NCBI RefSeq assembly: GCF_019236475.1
Contig: NZ_JAFAIX010000003.1
Coordinates: forward strand, 372,001 to 436,000
Length of the DNA stretch: 64,000 bases
DNA from: Chitinophaga sp.
GTDB taxonomy: Bacteria > Bacteroidota > Bacteroidia > Chitinophagales > Chitinophagaceae
Reading direction: 5' to 3'
The translations under genes and the position numbers were made by a program. The first letter of the stretch is position 1; every line of letters starts with the position of its first letter. The notes under the pieces were generated by a model that searched no databases, had not been told where the DNA came from, and saw nothing but the letters and a program-made list of their open reading frames with translations. Positions 34,920 to 43,105 of this stretch are shown here, piece after piece.

Positions 34920-35840
34920 GTGGAACATACCCGATTCATAAAAGAACTTGCCCAGGAACTGGGATTTGACTACTGCGGCATATCAGCGGCAGTGCAACTG
35001 GATGATGATGCACGTAGGCTAGAGCAGTGGCTGAACAAGGGTATGCATGGCTCCATGCATTACATGGAGAATCACTTTGATAAGCGTATTGATCCCCGTA
35101 AACTGGTAGATGGCGCCAAGTCTGTCATCACACTTTTATACAACTATTTTCCTGCCGAACGCCAGCGGGAAGACGCTCCCAAAGTTTCCAAGTATGCGTA
35201 CGGGCAGGATTACCATGAGGTTATTCGGGCTCGTTTGAAAGAGATGCTGGCACGTATGCAGGAACGTATCGGGCAGGTACAGGGCCGAGGATTTGTGGAC
35301 TCTGCGCCCGTATTGGAACGTAGCTGGGCGCGGAAGAGCGGTCTGGGATGGATTGGCAAAAATGGTAATATTATCAACAAGCAATCTGGGTCTTTCTTTT
35401 TCATTGCTACGCTGATTACGGATATTCCACTGGAATATGATGGGCCGGTGGGTGATTTCTGCGGTACTTGTACCCGCTGCCTAGACGCATGCCCAACAGG
35501 CGCGTTAGTAGCGCCGGGAGTGGTAGATGGGAGTCGTTGTATCTCCTACTTCACCATTGAGCTGAAAGACCAATTGATCCCGGAAAAGATGAAAGGTTCC
35601 TTTGATAATTGGATGTTTGGCTGCGATACCTGCCAGGATGTATGTCCCTGGAATCGCTTTGCAAAAGCCAATAAGGAAGCGGCATTCAAGCCGATTCCCG
35701 CTATTCTTGATTTTTCTACCAACGATTGGGAGGAAATGACGGAAGAAGCATTCAAGGCCATCTTCCGTCATTCTCCCCTGAAACGCAGTAAATATGCAGG
35801 TATCAGGAGAAATCTCCAGTTTCTACATCTAGGAGAATAA
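34920..35840 (+). CDS. queG: Epoxyqueuosine reductase
   Basis: This 306-residue iron-sulfur, cobalamin-dependent enzyme makes the last step of queuosine synthesis in tRNA. The two [4Fe-4S] clusters are visible as [16 protein letters not shown] and [16 protein letters not shown]-terminal features such as [12 protein letters not shown] and the central [21 protein letters not shown] are typical of QueG. Length is slightly below that of E. coli QueG, which carries a C-terminal HEAT-like part. The start is GTG at 34920, since the conserved region begins within 15 residues. It abuts the convergent DUF4350 gene with no spacing. Confidence 0.95.
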   Translation: MEHTRFIKELAQELGFDYCGISAAVQLDDDARRLEQWLNKGMHGSMHYMENHFDKRIDPRKLVDGAKSVITLLYNYFPAERQREDAPKVSKYAYGQDYHEVIRARLKEMLARMQERIGQVQGRGFVDSAPVLERSWARKSGLGWIGKNGNIINKQSGSFFFIATLITDIPLEYDGPVGDFCGTCTRCLDACPTGALVAPGVVDGSRCISYFTIELKDQLIPEKMKGSFDNWMFGCDTCQDVCPWNRFAKANKEAAFKPIPAILDFSTNDWEEMTEEAFKAIFRHSPLKRSKYAGIRRNLQFLHLGE

Positions 35841-36662
35841 TTATTTCTTTTTCTTCACCTGTTTAATCAGCCAGGCAGACAGGTCTGCCGCTGCGCCATA
35901 ATTCTGATAATCCGGCGTCAGGCGTTTTCCATCGGTGTATTCATTATAAAACCAAGGATCTCCTACTGCGAAAACAGTACCCTTGCCCACTTTGGACACT
36001 GCCATTATCACATAGTTACCATCTTTATAAACAGCTCTGGCTGGCGCTTTCACGTTCATGGTAGACAATTCCTTAATATATACTTTTTTAACATTCGGGA
36101 AAATCTCATGATTAGCAGGGATTATCAAGGCGCCTTGCTCATAATTACGGCCCTGTACGCGGTTGCGACTATCGCCATTGAAATGAATACCGAATTTCTC
36201 TGACAATTTGTTGAAATGCGTAAATTCTGCATTCAGGGAATCATTTTCCATCAAAACCAGTACCCCACCGGCTTTCACCCAGTTATAAATCACATCTGCA
36301 TCCTTGCTATTCATATAATTGGGAGATGGTGATTCCAGCTCTGTATCAGGATCTACAATGATATAGACGTCTGTGTTTTTCAGATTGGTGGCAGTGGGTG
36401 CAGCCGCCAAGGTATCCCTTTTTACACCTAGGGAATCGAAGATATGGCCCCAGATGGAAAATCCACCATTTTCCTGTTCTTCCCAGGTATAGTGCCAACG
36501 GATGGTATTCCCCGCTTTGTCTTTCTTAAATTCATGATTGTACCAATAATCCAGGGTTACCCGGACATCCTTTGCAGGAGTGCTTTGCGCGAACACAGGA
36601 CTAAGCATGCCTGTCAGTAAAACAGACAGGATTCCGCGGCATAAAAGAGAATAACGTGGCAT
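35841..36662 (-). CDS. Exported DUF4350 / glutamine amidotransferase-like protein
   Basis: A 273-residue protein with a signal peptide ending near VFAQ (residue 26). The body looks like the DUF4350 class of amidotransferase-like alpha/beta folds: YIIVDPDTELESPSP, a KDADVIYNWVKAGGVLVLMEND segment, and KGTVFAVGDPWFYNEY near the end. No catalytic Cys is apparent in the position expected of a glutaminase. Related domains are found attached to or near glycoside hydrolases in Bacteroidota, so a role in carbohydrate uptake is possible but unproven. It has a candidate promoter about 205 bases upstream. Confidence 0.65.
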   Translation of the reverse strand: MPRYSLLCRGILSVLLTGMLSPVFAQSTPAKDVRVTLDYWYNHEFKKDKAGNTIRWHYTWEEQENGGFSIWGHIFDSLGVKRDTLAAAPTATNLKNTDVYIIVDPDTELESPSPNYMNSKDADVIYNWVKAGGVLVLMENDSLNAEFTHFNKLSEKFGIHFNGDSRNRVQGRNYEQGALIIPANHEIFPNVKKVYIKELSTMNVKAPARAVYKDGNYVIMAVSKVGKGTVFAVGDPWFYNEYTDGKRLTPDYQNYGAAADLSAWLIKQVKKKK

Positions 36663-36736
36663 AATAATTTTTCAAATTGGGCAAAAAACTAGTGATTATT
36701 TCTGAGAAATTATAATGCTATTGGGTTTAAAATAGG

Positions 36737-36760
36737 AAAGGTCGAAAGAATTCGACCTTT
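36737..36760 (-). terminator. Terminator-like hairpin inside the DUF4350 leader
   Basis: AAAGGTCGAA (36737-36746) pairs perfectly with TTCGACCTTT (36751-36760) around AGAA. On the minus strand CCTATTTTAAA follows. It could be an attenuator or could stop transcription from the repeat element to its right. Confidence 0.55.
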
Positions 36761-36867
36761 ATTGCTAAAATTCCACGTTATGGCACTCAGGTCCATAAAC
36801 TCTTTATATTGAAAATATGATGTATCTGGTTTAGAGGGGATGGTGGCCTGATAATCCAAGCGTAGTA

Positions 36868-36899
36868 CAAATGTAGCATATGCTAAACCTATTGTCAAG
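36868..36899 (-). promoter_or_regulatory. Promoter with embedded palindrome, upstream of DUF4350
   Basis: The minus strand reads CTTG, 20 bases, TACATTTG: an exact -7 box and a -33 box with one mismatch. The spacer contains TAGCATATGCTA (36874-36885), a perfect 12-bp palindrome and a good candidate repressor site. Confidence 0.6.
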
Positions 36900-36927
36900 T
36901 ATTAGCAGATTTATTTTTTTAAAGGAT

Positions 36928-37309
36928 TTTACTTTAATAGTGGAGGTTTTTTATTCGTTCCAAGGCGCCTGTCGGCGCCTTGGAACAGTTGGAAAGGGGA
37001 ATTGATTGTTTTTTGAGATAGGCGGGGGTGAATGGCGTTTGTAAACTTTTGGGAGGAATGAATTTGGTTTTGCCATAGGCGCGAAATAGGGCGCGGAGAA
37101 TAGTGGCGAGTAGGAATTGATTCGGTTTTAGCATAGGCGCACAATATGGTGCGGAGAATAGTGACCTGGAGGAATTGATTCGGTTTTGCCATAGGCGCAC
37201 AATACGGCGGATAAGAGTGGTGCGGAGGAGTTGATTCGGTTTTGCCATAGGCGCACAATTTGGCGGTGCCTGGAGTGGCGGGGAGAATTTTGATTATGTT
37301 TTTAATGCA
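36928..37309 (+). repeat. Structured repeat element, copy A (degenerate array)
   Basis: The element starts with TTTACTTTAATAGTGGAG (36928-36945). A perfect 13-bp hairpin with loop TGTC follows (36957-36986). Then about five diverged units of 56-58 bases begin GGAATTGATT or close variants (36998, 37055, 37113, 37171, 37227). The later units share TTGATTCGGTTTTGCCATAG. The end reads TTTTGATTATGTTTTTAAT. Copy B at 40449 has the same head, hairpin geometry, unit length and tail. Open frames on the minus strand here follow from the repeat and are not supported as genes. Confidence 0.75.
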
Positions 37310-37463
37310 CCCCTCCTATGTAGCTAAGAGTGAGCAAATCCGCCATGGTGGCTGGCATCTCATCATATCAACCCCTTAACACCCACTTATCTATACTTCC
37401 TCGCTCAACATTTTAACCCCTAATATGTAACAGATCCTACCCCTTGATCTGATCTACCCTTTC

Positions 37464-37471
37464 TATTTTTG
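37464..37471 (+). promoter_or_regulatory. Candidate promoter of the GH31 gene (-7 box)
   Basis: TATTTTTG matches TAnnTTTG exactly, 46 bases before the ATG. A CTTG lies 17 bases upstream at 37443-37446. The stretch from 37310 to here shows no gene. Confidence 0.5.
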
Positions 37472-37517
37472 TTCCCATCGAAATGCAGCGCAGGCCACGC
37501 TAAAAATTCCACGTATT

Positions 37518-40358
37518 ATGATAAAAAGGACCATTCCGATTGTTTTATTAACATGCTTCACTTCCTGGTGCCATGCCGGAGAGGTGGAGAAACTAAGCGA
37601 CGGCCTACTCATTAAACTGGATAAAAATGCCAGTCACGGTACCTCGCAGATAAGATTACAGGTTGTCAATGAGAAAATTATTCATGTCACGGCCACTCCT
37701 GATGAAGCAATCAGTAGCACGCCTAGCTTGATGGCCATCGCCGCCAGCACGCAAACGATTCCCTGGGATTACAGCGATAACAGTGAAGTATATACGCTGA
37801 AAACCAAATCATTAAGGGTAGATATCCATAAAACTACCGGCCAGATTGTATACCGATATCCGTCTGGGAAAATCATTTTGTCTGAAAACCTGGATGGTGG
37901 CCGACAGTTCAAGTCGGTAAATATTAACGGTAAACAGTTGTATAATATTCAGCAGATCTTCCAGGTCAATCCACAGGCCGGACTCTATGGCCTGGGCCAA
38001 CATCAAACCGGATTGATGAACTATTACGGGGAAGACGTTGATCTCACCCAATATAATTCCATTGCAGCTATTCCATTTCTGCTATCTACCGATAAATACG
38101 GTATCCTCTGGGATAACTATTCTATTACCAAATTCGGCGATCCCAGGACCAAACAAGACCTGAATGCTTTGCATCTCGTTTCTGCCGATGGCCATGCAGG
38201 CGGATTAAGCGCCACCTATGCGGATAGATCCAGCGGCAAAGTGCTGTTGAGAAAGATAGACAGCACCATTAACTATGCGTTCCTGGAAGATCTACCTCAG
38301 TTGCCTCCACAGTTTCCCCTCGCTAAAGGGAAAATTACCTGGGAGGGCACCATGAGCGGCGACCAAAATGGCGACTATAAATTTTTCGTACAGTCGTCCG
38401 GGTATTTGAAAATCTGGATGAATGGCAAACTAATATTGGATAAATGGCGGGAAAGCTGGAATCCAGGCCCCTCGCAGTTTAAGCTGCCCATGAAAAAGGA
38501 TATAGCCGTCCCCGTTAAAGTGGAATGGATCCCGGAAACCGCGCAATCCTTTTTATCTATTCACCTGCTCTCTCCTACCCCTGCAGCCTATAACAACAAA
38601 GCCATATTTACCGCTGAGGCAGGAGAAAAACTAGATTATTATTTCATAGTTGGCAATAGCATGGACGAAGTAATTAGTGGATACCGTCAAGTTACTGGTA
38701 AAGCTACTATGCTGCCGCAATGGGCATTAGGCTTCTGGCAGAGCCGGGAAAGATATAAAACACAAGCAGAGATCATCTCTACAGTGGCCGCTTTTCGCCA
38801 AAAACAGATTCCACTGGATAATATTGTCCTGGACTGGAGCTACTGGAAAGAAAATGCATGGGGAAGTCAGGAATTTGATACGAAACGATTTCCAGATGCA
38901 GCAGGTATGATACAACGTTTGCACGACGATTATCATACACAGTTCATGATCTCCGTATGGCCTAAGTTTTACGAAGGCATTCCTACCTACCAATTATTCG
39001 ATCAGTATCACTGGTTATACCAACAGAATATCCGCCATCGTCAGCGCGATTGGATTGGGAAAGGCTATGTATCCACTTTCTACGACGCTTTTAATCCCGA
39101 TGCCCGCAAACGCTTCTGGCAGTTAATGAATGAGCAGTTATTCAGCAAAGGCGTAGATGCGTGGTGGTTAGATGCCACAGAGCCAGACATCCTCAGCAAT
39201 GCTAATATGGATACCCGCAAAAAACTGATGGACCCAACTGCTATTGGGCCTGCAGCGCAGTATTTCAATGCCTATTCATTGGAGCATGCCCGTGGCGTAT
39301 ATGAAGGCCAACGCAGTGTGAAACCCGATCAACGTGTATTCATCCTTTCCCGCTCCGCCTATGCAGGCATTCAGCGATATGCGGCCGCTTCTTGGAGTGG
39401 AGATATAGCTGCCACCTTCGATGAAATGGCCCGGCAGATACCGGCCGGACTGAACTATAGCATGTCTGGACTACCTTATTGGACCACAGATATCGGCGGA
39501 TTTTTCGTGGAAGATAAATATGATCGCCCGCATCCTGTGGGGACGGCTTTACAAGAATGGAGGGAGCTGAATACCCGCTGGTTCCAATATGGGGCTTTTT
39601 GTCCGCTCTTCCGTTCACACGGACAGTATCCATATCGAGAGCTATTTAATATAGCGCCAGAAGGCAGTGAGGAATATAATTCCATGTTGTATTATGATCG
39701 ATTGCGTTATCGCCTGTTGCCTTATATCTATTCCCTTGCAGGCAATGTATATCATCGGGATTATACCATCATGCGCGGTTTACCAATGGATTACGGGGAC
39801 GATAGTACGGTTTTCAAAATCAGCGACCAGTTTATGTTTGGAGACGCCTTGCTCGTGAATCCTGTTACTGTCTACAAAGCCAGGAATAGGCGTTTATACC
39901 TGCCCAAAGGAAATGGCTGGTATGACTTCTATACAGGGAAGTATCAGCAGGCTGGATATATCACCGCTACCGCTCCCCTATCGCGGATGCCACTCTATGT
40001 AAAGGCAGGTAGTATTCTGCCTATGGGGCCCGTATTGCAGTATACCTCAGAGAAGAAACCGGATACATTGAACATTTACGTATACACTGGTCAGGATGCA
40101 TCTTTTGACTTGTATGAAGATGAAAATATTAACTATGGTTATGAGCGTGAGGCTTACAGCAGGATTGGATTTAAATGGGAGGAAGCCAGTAAAACCTTGC
40201 GGATCGGCGCCAGGGAAGGCAGTTTCCCAGGTATGTTGGAGCAACGGTATTTCAGGATCATTTTCATAGATCCACAACATCCGTCCTCGCCGGATTTGCC
40301 AATAACTAATGAACTAATAACATATAATGGAATAGCAAAAACGATCAGGGCCTTCTGA
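37518..40358 (+). CDS. GH31 alpha-xylosidase with PA14 insert
   Basis: A 946-residue exported glycoside hydrolase (signal peptide to about Ala20). It has the GH31 N-terminal beta-sandwich, a PA14-like insert at about 265-360 (GTMSGDQNGDYKFFVQSSGYLKIWMNGKLI in parts), the catalytic barrel and a C-terminal DUF5110-like domain. The nucleophile is Asp552 in WWLDATEPD and the acid/base is Asp629 in SWSGDIAATF. The PA14 insert and the WWLDATEP form match Cellvibrio and Bacteroides alpha-xylosidases that remove xylose from xyloglucan side chains. Alpha-glucosidase activity cannot be excluded. It is a single-gene unit with its own terminator, bracketed by two copies of a repeat element. Confidence 0.88.
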   Translation: MIKRTIPIVLLTCFTSWCHAGEVEKLSDGLLIKLDKNASHGTSQIRLQVVNEKIIHVTATPDEAISSTPSLMAIAASTQTIPWDYSDNSEVYTLKTKSLRVDIHKTTGQIVYRYPSGKIILSENLDGGRQFKSVNINGKQLYNIQQIFQVNPQAGLYGLGQHQTGLMNYYGEDVDLTQYNSIAAIPFLLSTDKYGILWDNYSITKFGDPRTKQDLNALHLVSADGHAGGLSATYADRSSGKVLLRKIDSTINYAFLEDLPQLPPQFPLAKGKITWEGTMSGDQNGDYKFFVQSSGYLKIWMNGKLILDKWRESWNPGPSQFKLPMKKDIAVPVKVEWIPETAQSFLSIHLLSPTPAAYNNKAIFTAEAGEKLDYYFIVGNSMDEVISGYRQVTGKATMLPQWALGFWQSRERYKTQAEIISTVAAFRQKQIPLDNIVLDWSYWKENAWGSQEFDTKRFPDAAGMIQRLHDDYHTQFMISVWPKFYEGIPTYQLFDQYHWLYQQNIRHRQRDWIGKGYVSTFYDAFNPDARKRFWQLMNEQLFSKGVDAWWLDATEPDILSNANMDTRKKLMDPTAIGPAAQYFNAYSLEHARGVYEGQRSVKPDQRVFILSRSAYAGIQRYAAASWSGDIAATFDEMARQIPAGLNYSMSGLPYWTTDIGGFFVEDKYDRPHPVGTALQEWRELNTRWFQYGAFCPLFRSHGQYPYRELFNIAPEGSEEYNSMLYYDRLRYRLLPYIYSLAGNVYHRDYTIMRGLPMDYGDDSTVFKISDQFMFGDALLVNPVTVYKARNRRLYLPKGNGWYDFYTGKYQQAGYITATAPLSRMPLYVKAGSILPMGPVLQYTSEKKPDTLNIYVYTGQDASFDLYEDENINYGYEREAYSRIGFKWEEASKTLRIGAREGSFPGMLEQRYFRIIFIDPQHPSSPDLPITNELITYNGIAKTIRAF

Positions 40359-40408
40359 CCCAGATCAATTTCTTTAAACTCTTTTTCATTTTAAAATTCC
40401 ACCACGTG

Positions 40409-40441
40409 AACCTGCCCTAGTAATGGGCAGGTTTCTTTTTT
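40409..40441 (+). terminator. Terminator of the GH31 gene
   Basis: AACCTGCCC (40409-40417) pairs with GGGCAGGTT (40425-40433) and is followed by TCTTTTTT. Confidence 0.9.
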
Positions 40442-40448
40442 AAAGACA

Positions 40449-40710
40449 TTTACTTTAATAGTGGAGATTCTTCTTAGTCCCTATGCGCCTGTCGGCGCAT
40501 AGGGACATTTCGGAAGGAAATTGATTATATTTTGTTGAAAACACGAAAACGGCGTATTGGGACATTTCGGAAGGAAATTGATTATATTTTGTTGAAAACA
40601 CGAAAACGGCGCATAGGGACATTTCGGAAGGAAATTGACTATATTTTGTTGAAAACACGAAAACGGCGCATAGGGACATTTCGGAATAAAATTGATTGTG
40701 TTTTTTATTA
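40449..40710 (+). repeat. Structured repeat element, copy B (regular 57-bp array)
   Basis: Head TTTACTTTAATAGTGGAG (40449-40466) is identical to copy A. A perfect 13-bp hairpin with loop TGTC follows (40477-40506). Its 3' arm GGCGCATAGGGAC recurs at 40551 (two changes), 40608 and 40665, exactly 57 bases apart, so there are three full units and a partial fourth. The unit body contains GGAAATTGATTATATTTTG and GAAAACACGAAAAC. The tail is AAATTGATTGTGTTTTTTAT. Because 57 is a multiple of three, frames stay open on both strands; this is not evidence for coding. Confidence 0.85.
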
Positions 40711-40739
40711 TCTTTCATAACAAACCAGCATATCTGACT

Positions 40740-41312
40740 ATGGAGATTAAGGTCCTGACCGCGCCAGGCCTGGGTAGTTCCGGTCCTAGCCACTGGCAAA
40801 CATTGTGGGAACAGTTTATTCCCGGCACTAAGAGAATAGAGCAAGCCTCCTGGGACTCGCCCGTGTGTACCGCTTGGGTCATGCATATAGAACGGGAGGT
40901 AGCCGCTGCTGGTCCTGGTGTTGTCATTGCGGCGCACAGTCTTGCTTGCCTGGCAGTAGCCCATTGGGCACAGCAAACCAAGCGGAGTATTGCAGGCGCC
41001 TTGCTAGTAGCTCCAGCGGACCCCAATGGCCCCCATTTCCCTAAAACCGCCGCCGGCTTTGAACCAGTTCCCCATACGAGATTACCTTTTAAAAGTATTT
41101 TGGTGGGAAGTACGAACGATGAATATTGTTCACTAGACAGGGCCACTTATTTCGCCGCCTCCTGGGGTAGCCGCTTTGTCAATCTGGGAGCAGCAGGTCA
41201 TATCAATGCTAATTCAGGACTTGGAGAATGGCCAGCAGGCTTGCATTTACTACAGGAGCTAAACGGTGGACTGCTGATTCCAGGAACAATTAACACAAAG
41301 ATAAACCAGTGA
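40740..41312 (+). CDS. RBBP9/YdeN-type serine hydrolase
   Basis: A 190-residue small alpha/beta hydrolase of the RBBP9 class. It opens with VLTAPGLGSSGPSHWQTLW, the usual first strand and oxyanion region. The likely triad is Ser67 (AAHSLACLA), Asp127 (GSTNDEYC) and His154 (AAGHINANSG). The family acts on small esters or peptides; the natural substrate is generally unknown. An open frame reaches back to 40692 into the repeat element, but the conserved start is ATG 40740. It is cytoplasmic, with no signal peptide, and stands alone between repeat copy B and the ECF sigma gene. Confidence 0.88.
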   Translation: MEIKVLTAPGLGSSGPSHWQTLWEQFIPGTKRIEQASWDSPVCTAWVMHIEREVAAAGPGVVIAAHSLACLAVAHWAQQTKRSIAGALLVAPADPNGPHFPKTAAGFEPVPHTRLPFKSILVGSTNDEYCSLDRATYFAASWGSRFVNLGAAGHINANSGLGEWPAGLHLLQELNGGLLIPGTINTKINQ

Positions 41313-41338
41313 CATCCCTCACAAGATAAGAGACATGT

Positions 41339-41346
41339 TACCTTTG
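41339..41346 (+). promoter_or_regulatory. Candidate promoter of the sigma-FecR-SusCD locus (-7 box)
   Basis: TACCTTTG matches TAnnTTTG exactly, about 50 bases before the sigma factor start. No TTTG at the -33 position. Confidence 0.4.
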
Positions 41347-41395
41347 GCCCTGCACATCCAACTTATTGTATTTATTATCACCTTTTAAGGACAGT

Positions 41396-41947
41396 ATGCC
41401 AGAAACACTGATGTGGGAACGATTTCAGAAGGGCGATACCATTGCATTTGAGCATATTTTTCAGGAACACTGGAATATGTTGATGCATTATGCCTGTAGC
41501 ATCCTGCACGACGATGCTATGGCTAAGGATGTATTGCAGAACTTCTTCCTCGAACTATGGGAGAAAAGGGAAGCATTACCAGTACCACAAGAAATCAAAG
41601 CCTTCTTGTTATTTCTCTTGCGCCTCCGTATCCTGAATGCTTTACGCAAAGAAGATATTCGTAGCAGACATGAACACAGCTTTGCCCAATTGCTGCAAGA
41701 GCATACCTCCAATAGTACTGACCAACTGTATTATAAACAGATGTATGAAGAACTGATGCAACATCTGAACCAACTACCGCCAAAGATTCGGCAAGTATTT
41801 TATATGAGCAAATTCGAATACCGTAGTGTCGCGGAAATTGCGGCTGCCCTAGGCGCCTCTGAGCAAACGGTACGTAACCAATTAAATACCGCTAACAAAA
41901 GATTGAAAGTGATGTTGAAAGGCTCTATCGCCTCTTTCCTGTTGTAG
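41396..41947 (+). CDS. ECF sigma factor of a SusCD locus
   Basis: A 183-residue ECF sigma factor of the FecI-like Bacteroidota group. Region 2 has FEHIFQEHWNMLMHYACSIL, DVLQNFFLELWEKRE and IKAFLLFLLRLRILNALRK. Region 4 has LPPKIRQVFYMSKFEYRSVAEIAAALG and TVRNQLNTANKRLK. The frame extends to TTG 41366, but ATG 41396 (MPETLMWERFQKGD) fits the family start. It is followed by a FecR anti-sigma gene and by susC with an STN domain, the usual surface-signalling trio: substrate in the transporter, FecR relay, sigma release, transcription of the locus. Confidence 0.92.
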   Translation: MPETLMWERFQKGDTIAFEHIFQEHWNMLMHYACSILHDDAMAKDVLQNFFLELWEKREALPVPQEIKAFLLFLLRLRILNALRKEDIRSRHEHSFAQLLQEHTSNSTDQLYYKQMYEELMQHLNQLPPKIRQVFYMSKFEYRSVAEIAAALGASEQTVRNQLNTANKRLKVMLKGSIASFLL

Positions 41948-42136
41948 GGAGACAGCCACTGCACATTGCCAATGCCCTTACCCACCGGTAAGAGCCGGAT
42001 ACCTTTTTGTCCTATCCTTCCCTATCCCAGTATTACCAAATTGTTAAGCCGACAGTCGCAATAGTTATCCGCTTCGTGTCGTGTGACATATCAGTATAAC
42101 AAGCATTTTAAAGAGAGAAGCTAAATCGATTTATCA

Positions 42137-43072
42137 TTGGAAAGAAATGCAATATATCAGCTAATCGCCAAATATAGAGCCGGCAAATGCAGCGTGGAAG
42201 AAGTAGTATTACTCATGGCCTGGATGGATAAGATGCACGCCGCCGCGCCAGCAGCAGCACTTCCACCAGAGATGCAGGAATCTGTTAAACAGGCATTGCT
42301 GAAACATATTCATACCGGTAATGTAAAACCATTATATAAATGGAAACGCTGGGCAGCAGCAGCGGTAGTACTGCCCGTACTGGCCTTCTCCTGCTGGTGG
42401 TATCAGCAAGCATCCCGCAAAACAGGTGTGGTAGCCTGGACAAAAATCAGCACCGGATTAAAAGAAGTAAAAAAAGTACAACTCCCCGATGGATCACAGG
42501 TATGGCTAAACGCTGCCAGTACCCTGGAATATGCTAGCAGCTTCAATCACCAAAACCGCTCTGTGAAAGTACACGGACAAGCCTATTTCGATGTACACCA
42601 GGATAGTCGCCGTCCTTTCCTCGTGGAAGCGGGCCAACTACGTGTAGACGTACTCGGTACTGCCTTCTCTATTACCAGTATAGCTGGGCAGCCAGCTAGA
42701 GTGGCCGTGGCTACCGGTAAAGTACAAGTATCTGAAAACAAACAAGTATTGGGCGTGCTCCATGCTACGGAACAACTGATTATCACACCAGAGAAAGCCA
42801 TCTTTAGTAAAACAGATAGTACTAGCATCAGCAGTTGGACCACCGGAGAAATTATTCTCAGCGACGTGTCCCTGCAACAGGTGTTATGGGAACTGGAAAA
42901 CTACTATGGTATTCAGTTTCATAGCCAGACAGATATATCCCGCTGTCGCCTAAACATCAATTTCAGCAAAGCGATGACGCTGCAGGACAAATTGGATATC
43001 ATCTCCAAAATCAGCATCTCACCAAAACTGCATTTCCATACTACAGATCATAAAAATTATACGATTCAATAA
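42137..43072 (+). CDS. fecR: FecR-family anti-sigma factor
   Basis: A 311-residue inner-membrane regulator. The N-terminal 65 residues form the cytoplasmic sigma-binding part (CSVEEVVLLMAWMDKM). One membrane helix lies at 71-89. The periplasmic FecR domain begins KISTGLKEVKKVQLPDGSQVWLNAASTL and contains VHGQAYFDVHQDSRRPFLVEAG. The C-terminal DUF4974-like part (ISLSDVSLQQVLWELENYYG-like, ending KLHFHTTDHKNYTIQ) resembles an STN domain. The start is TTG at 42137. It lies 189 bases after the sigma gene and 33 before susC and should relay the signal from the STN domain of the transporter. Confidence 0.92.
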   Translation: MERNAIYQLIAKYRAGKCSVEEVVLLMAWMDKMHAAAPAAALPPEMQESVKQALLKHIHTGNVKPLYKWKRWAAAAVVLPVLAFSCWWYQQASRKTGVVAWTKISTGLKEVKKVQLPDGSQVWLNAASTLEYASSFNHQNRSVKVHGQAYFDVHQDSRRPFLVEAGQLRVDVLGTAFSITSIAGQPARVAVATGKVQVSENKQVLGVLHATEQLIITPEKAIFSKTDSTSISSWTTGEIILSDVSLQQVLWELENYYGIQFHSQTDISRCRLNINFSKAMTLQDKLDIISKISISPKLHFHTTDHKNYTIQ

Positions 43073-43105
43073 CGAACAGACAATTCATATTTTAATACAA
43101 ACACT

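Larger units (their letters stand above)
36663..36927 (-). other. Long leader region of the DUF4350 gene
   Basis: Between the gene and its candidate promoter lies a leader of about 200 bases. It holds one terminator-like hairpin (36737-36760) and no convincing gene. A 62-codon open frame (36710-36898) overlaps the promoter and was rejected. Confidence 0.5.

Noticed and set aside
36710..36898. 62-codon minus-strand frame before DUF4350
   Set aside because: It overlaps the promoter -7 box and the palindrome, so it would not be on the transcript. A shorter 28-codon frame inside it has no support.
36929..37258. Two minus-strand open frames across repeat copy A
   Set aside because: Both are translations of the degenerate repeat in different frames. 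Neither frame is preferred, and no domain is recognised.
40494..40680. CRISPR array
   Set aside because: The repeats are directly adjacent 57-base units without variable spacers, and no cas gene is present.
40455..40976. Long minus-strand frame and a plus-strand frame (40532-40720) with 19-residue repeats
   Set aside because: The 57-base repeat unit is a multiple of three, so any stop-free frame stays open. The minus frame also overlaps the RBBP9-type gene. The DNA hairpin and head conservation point to a non-coding element.
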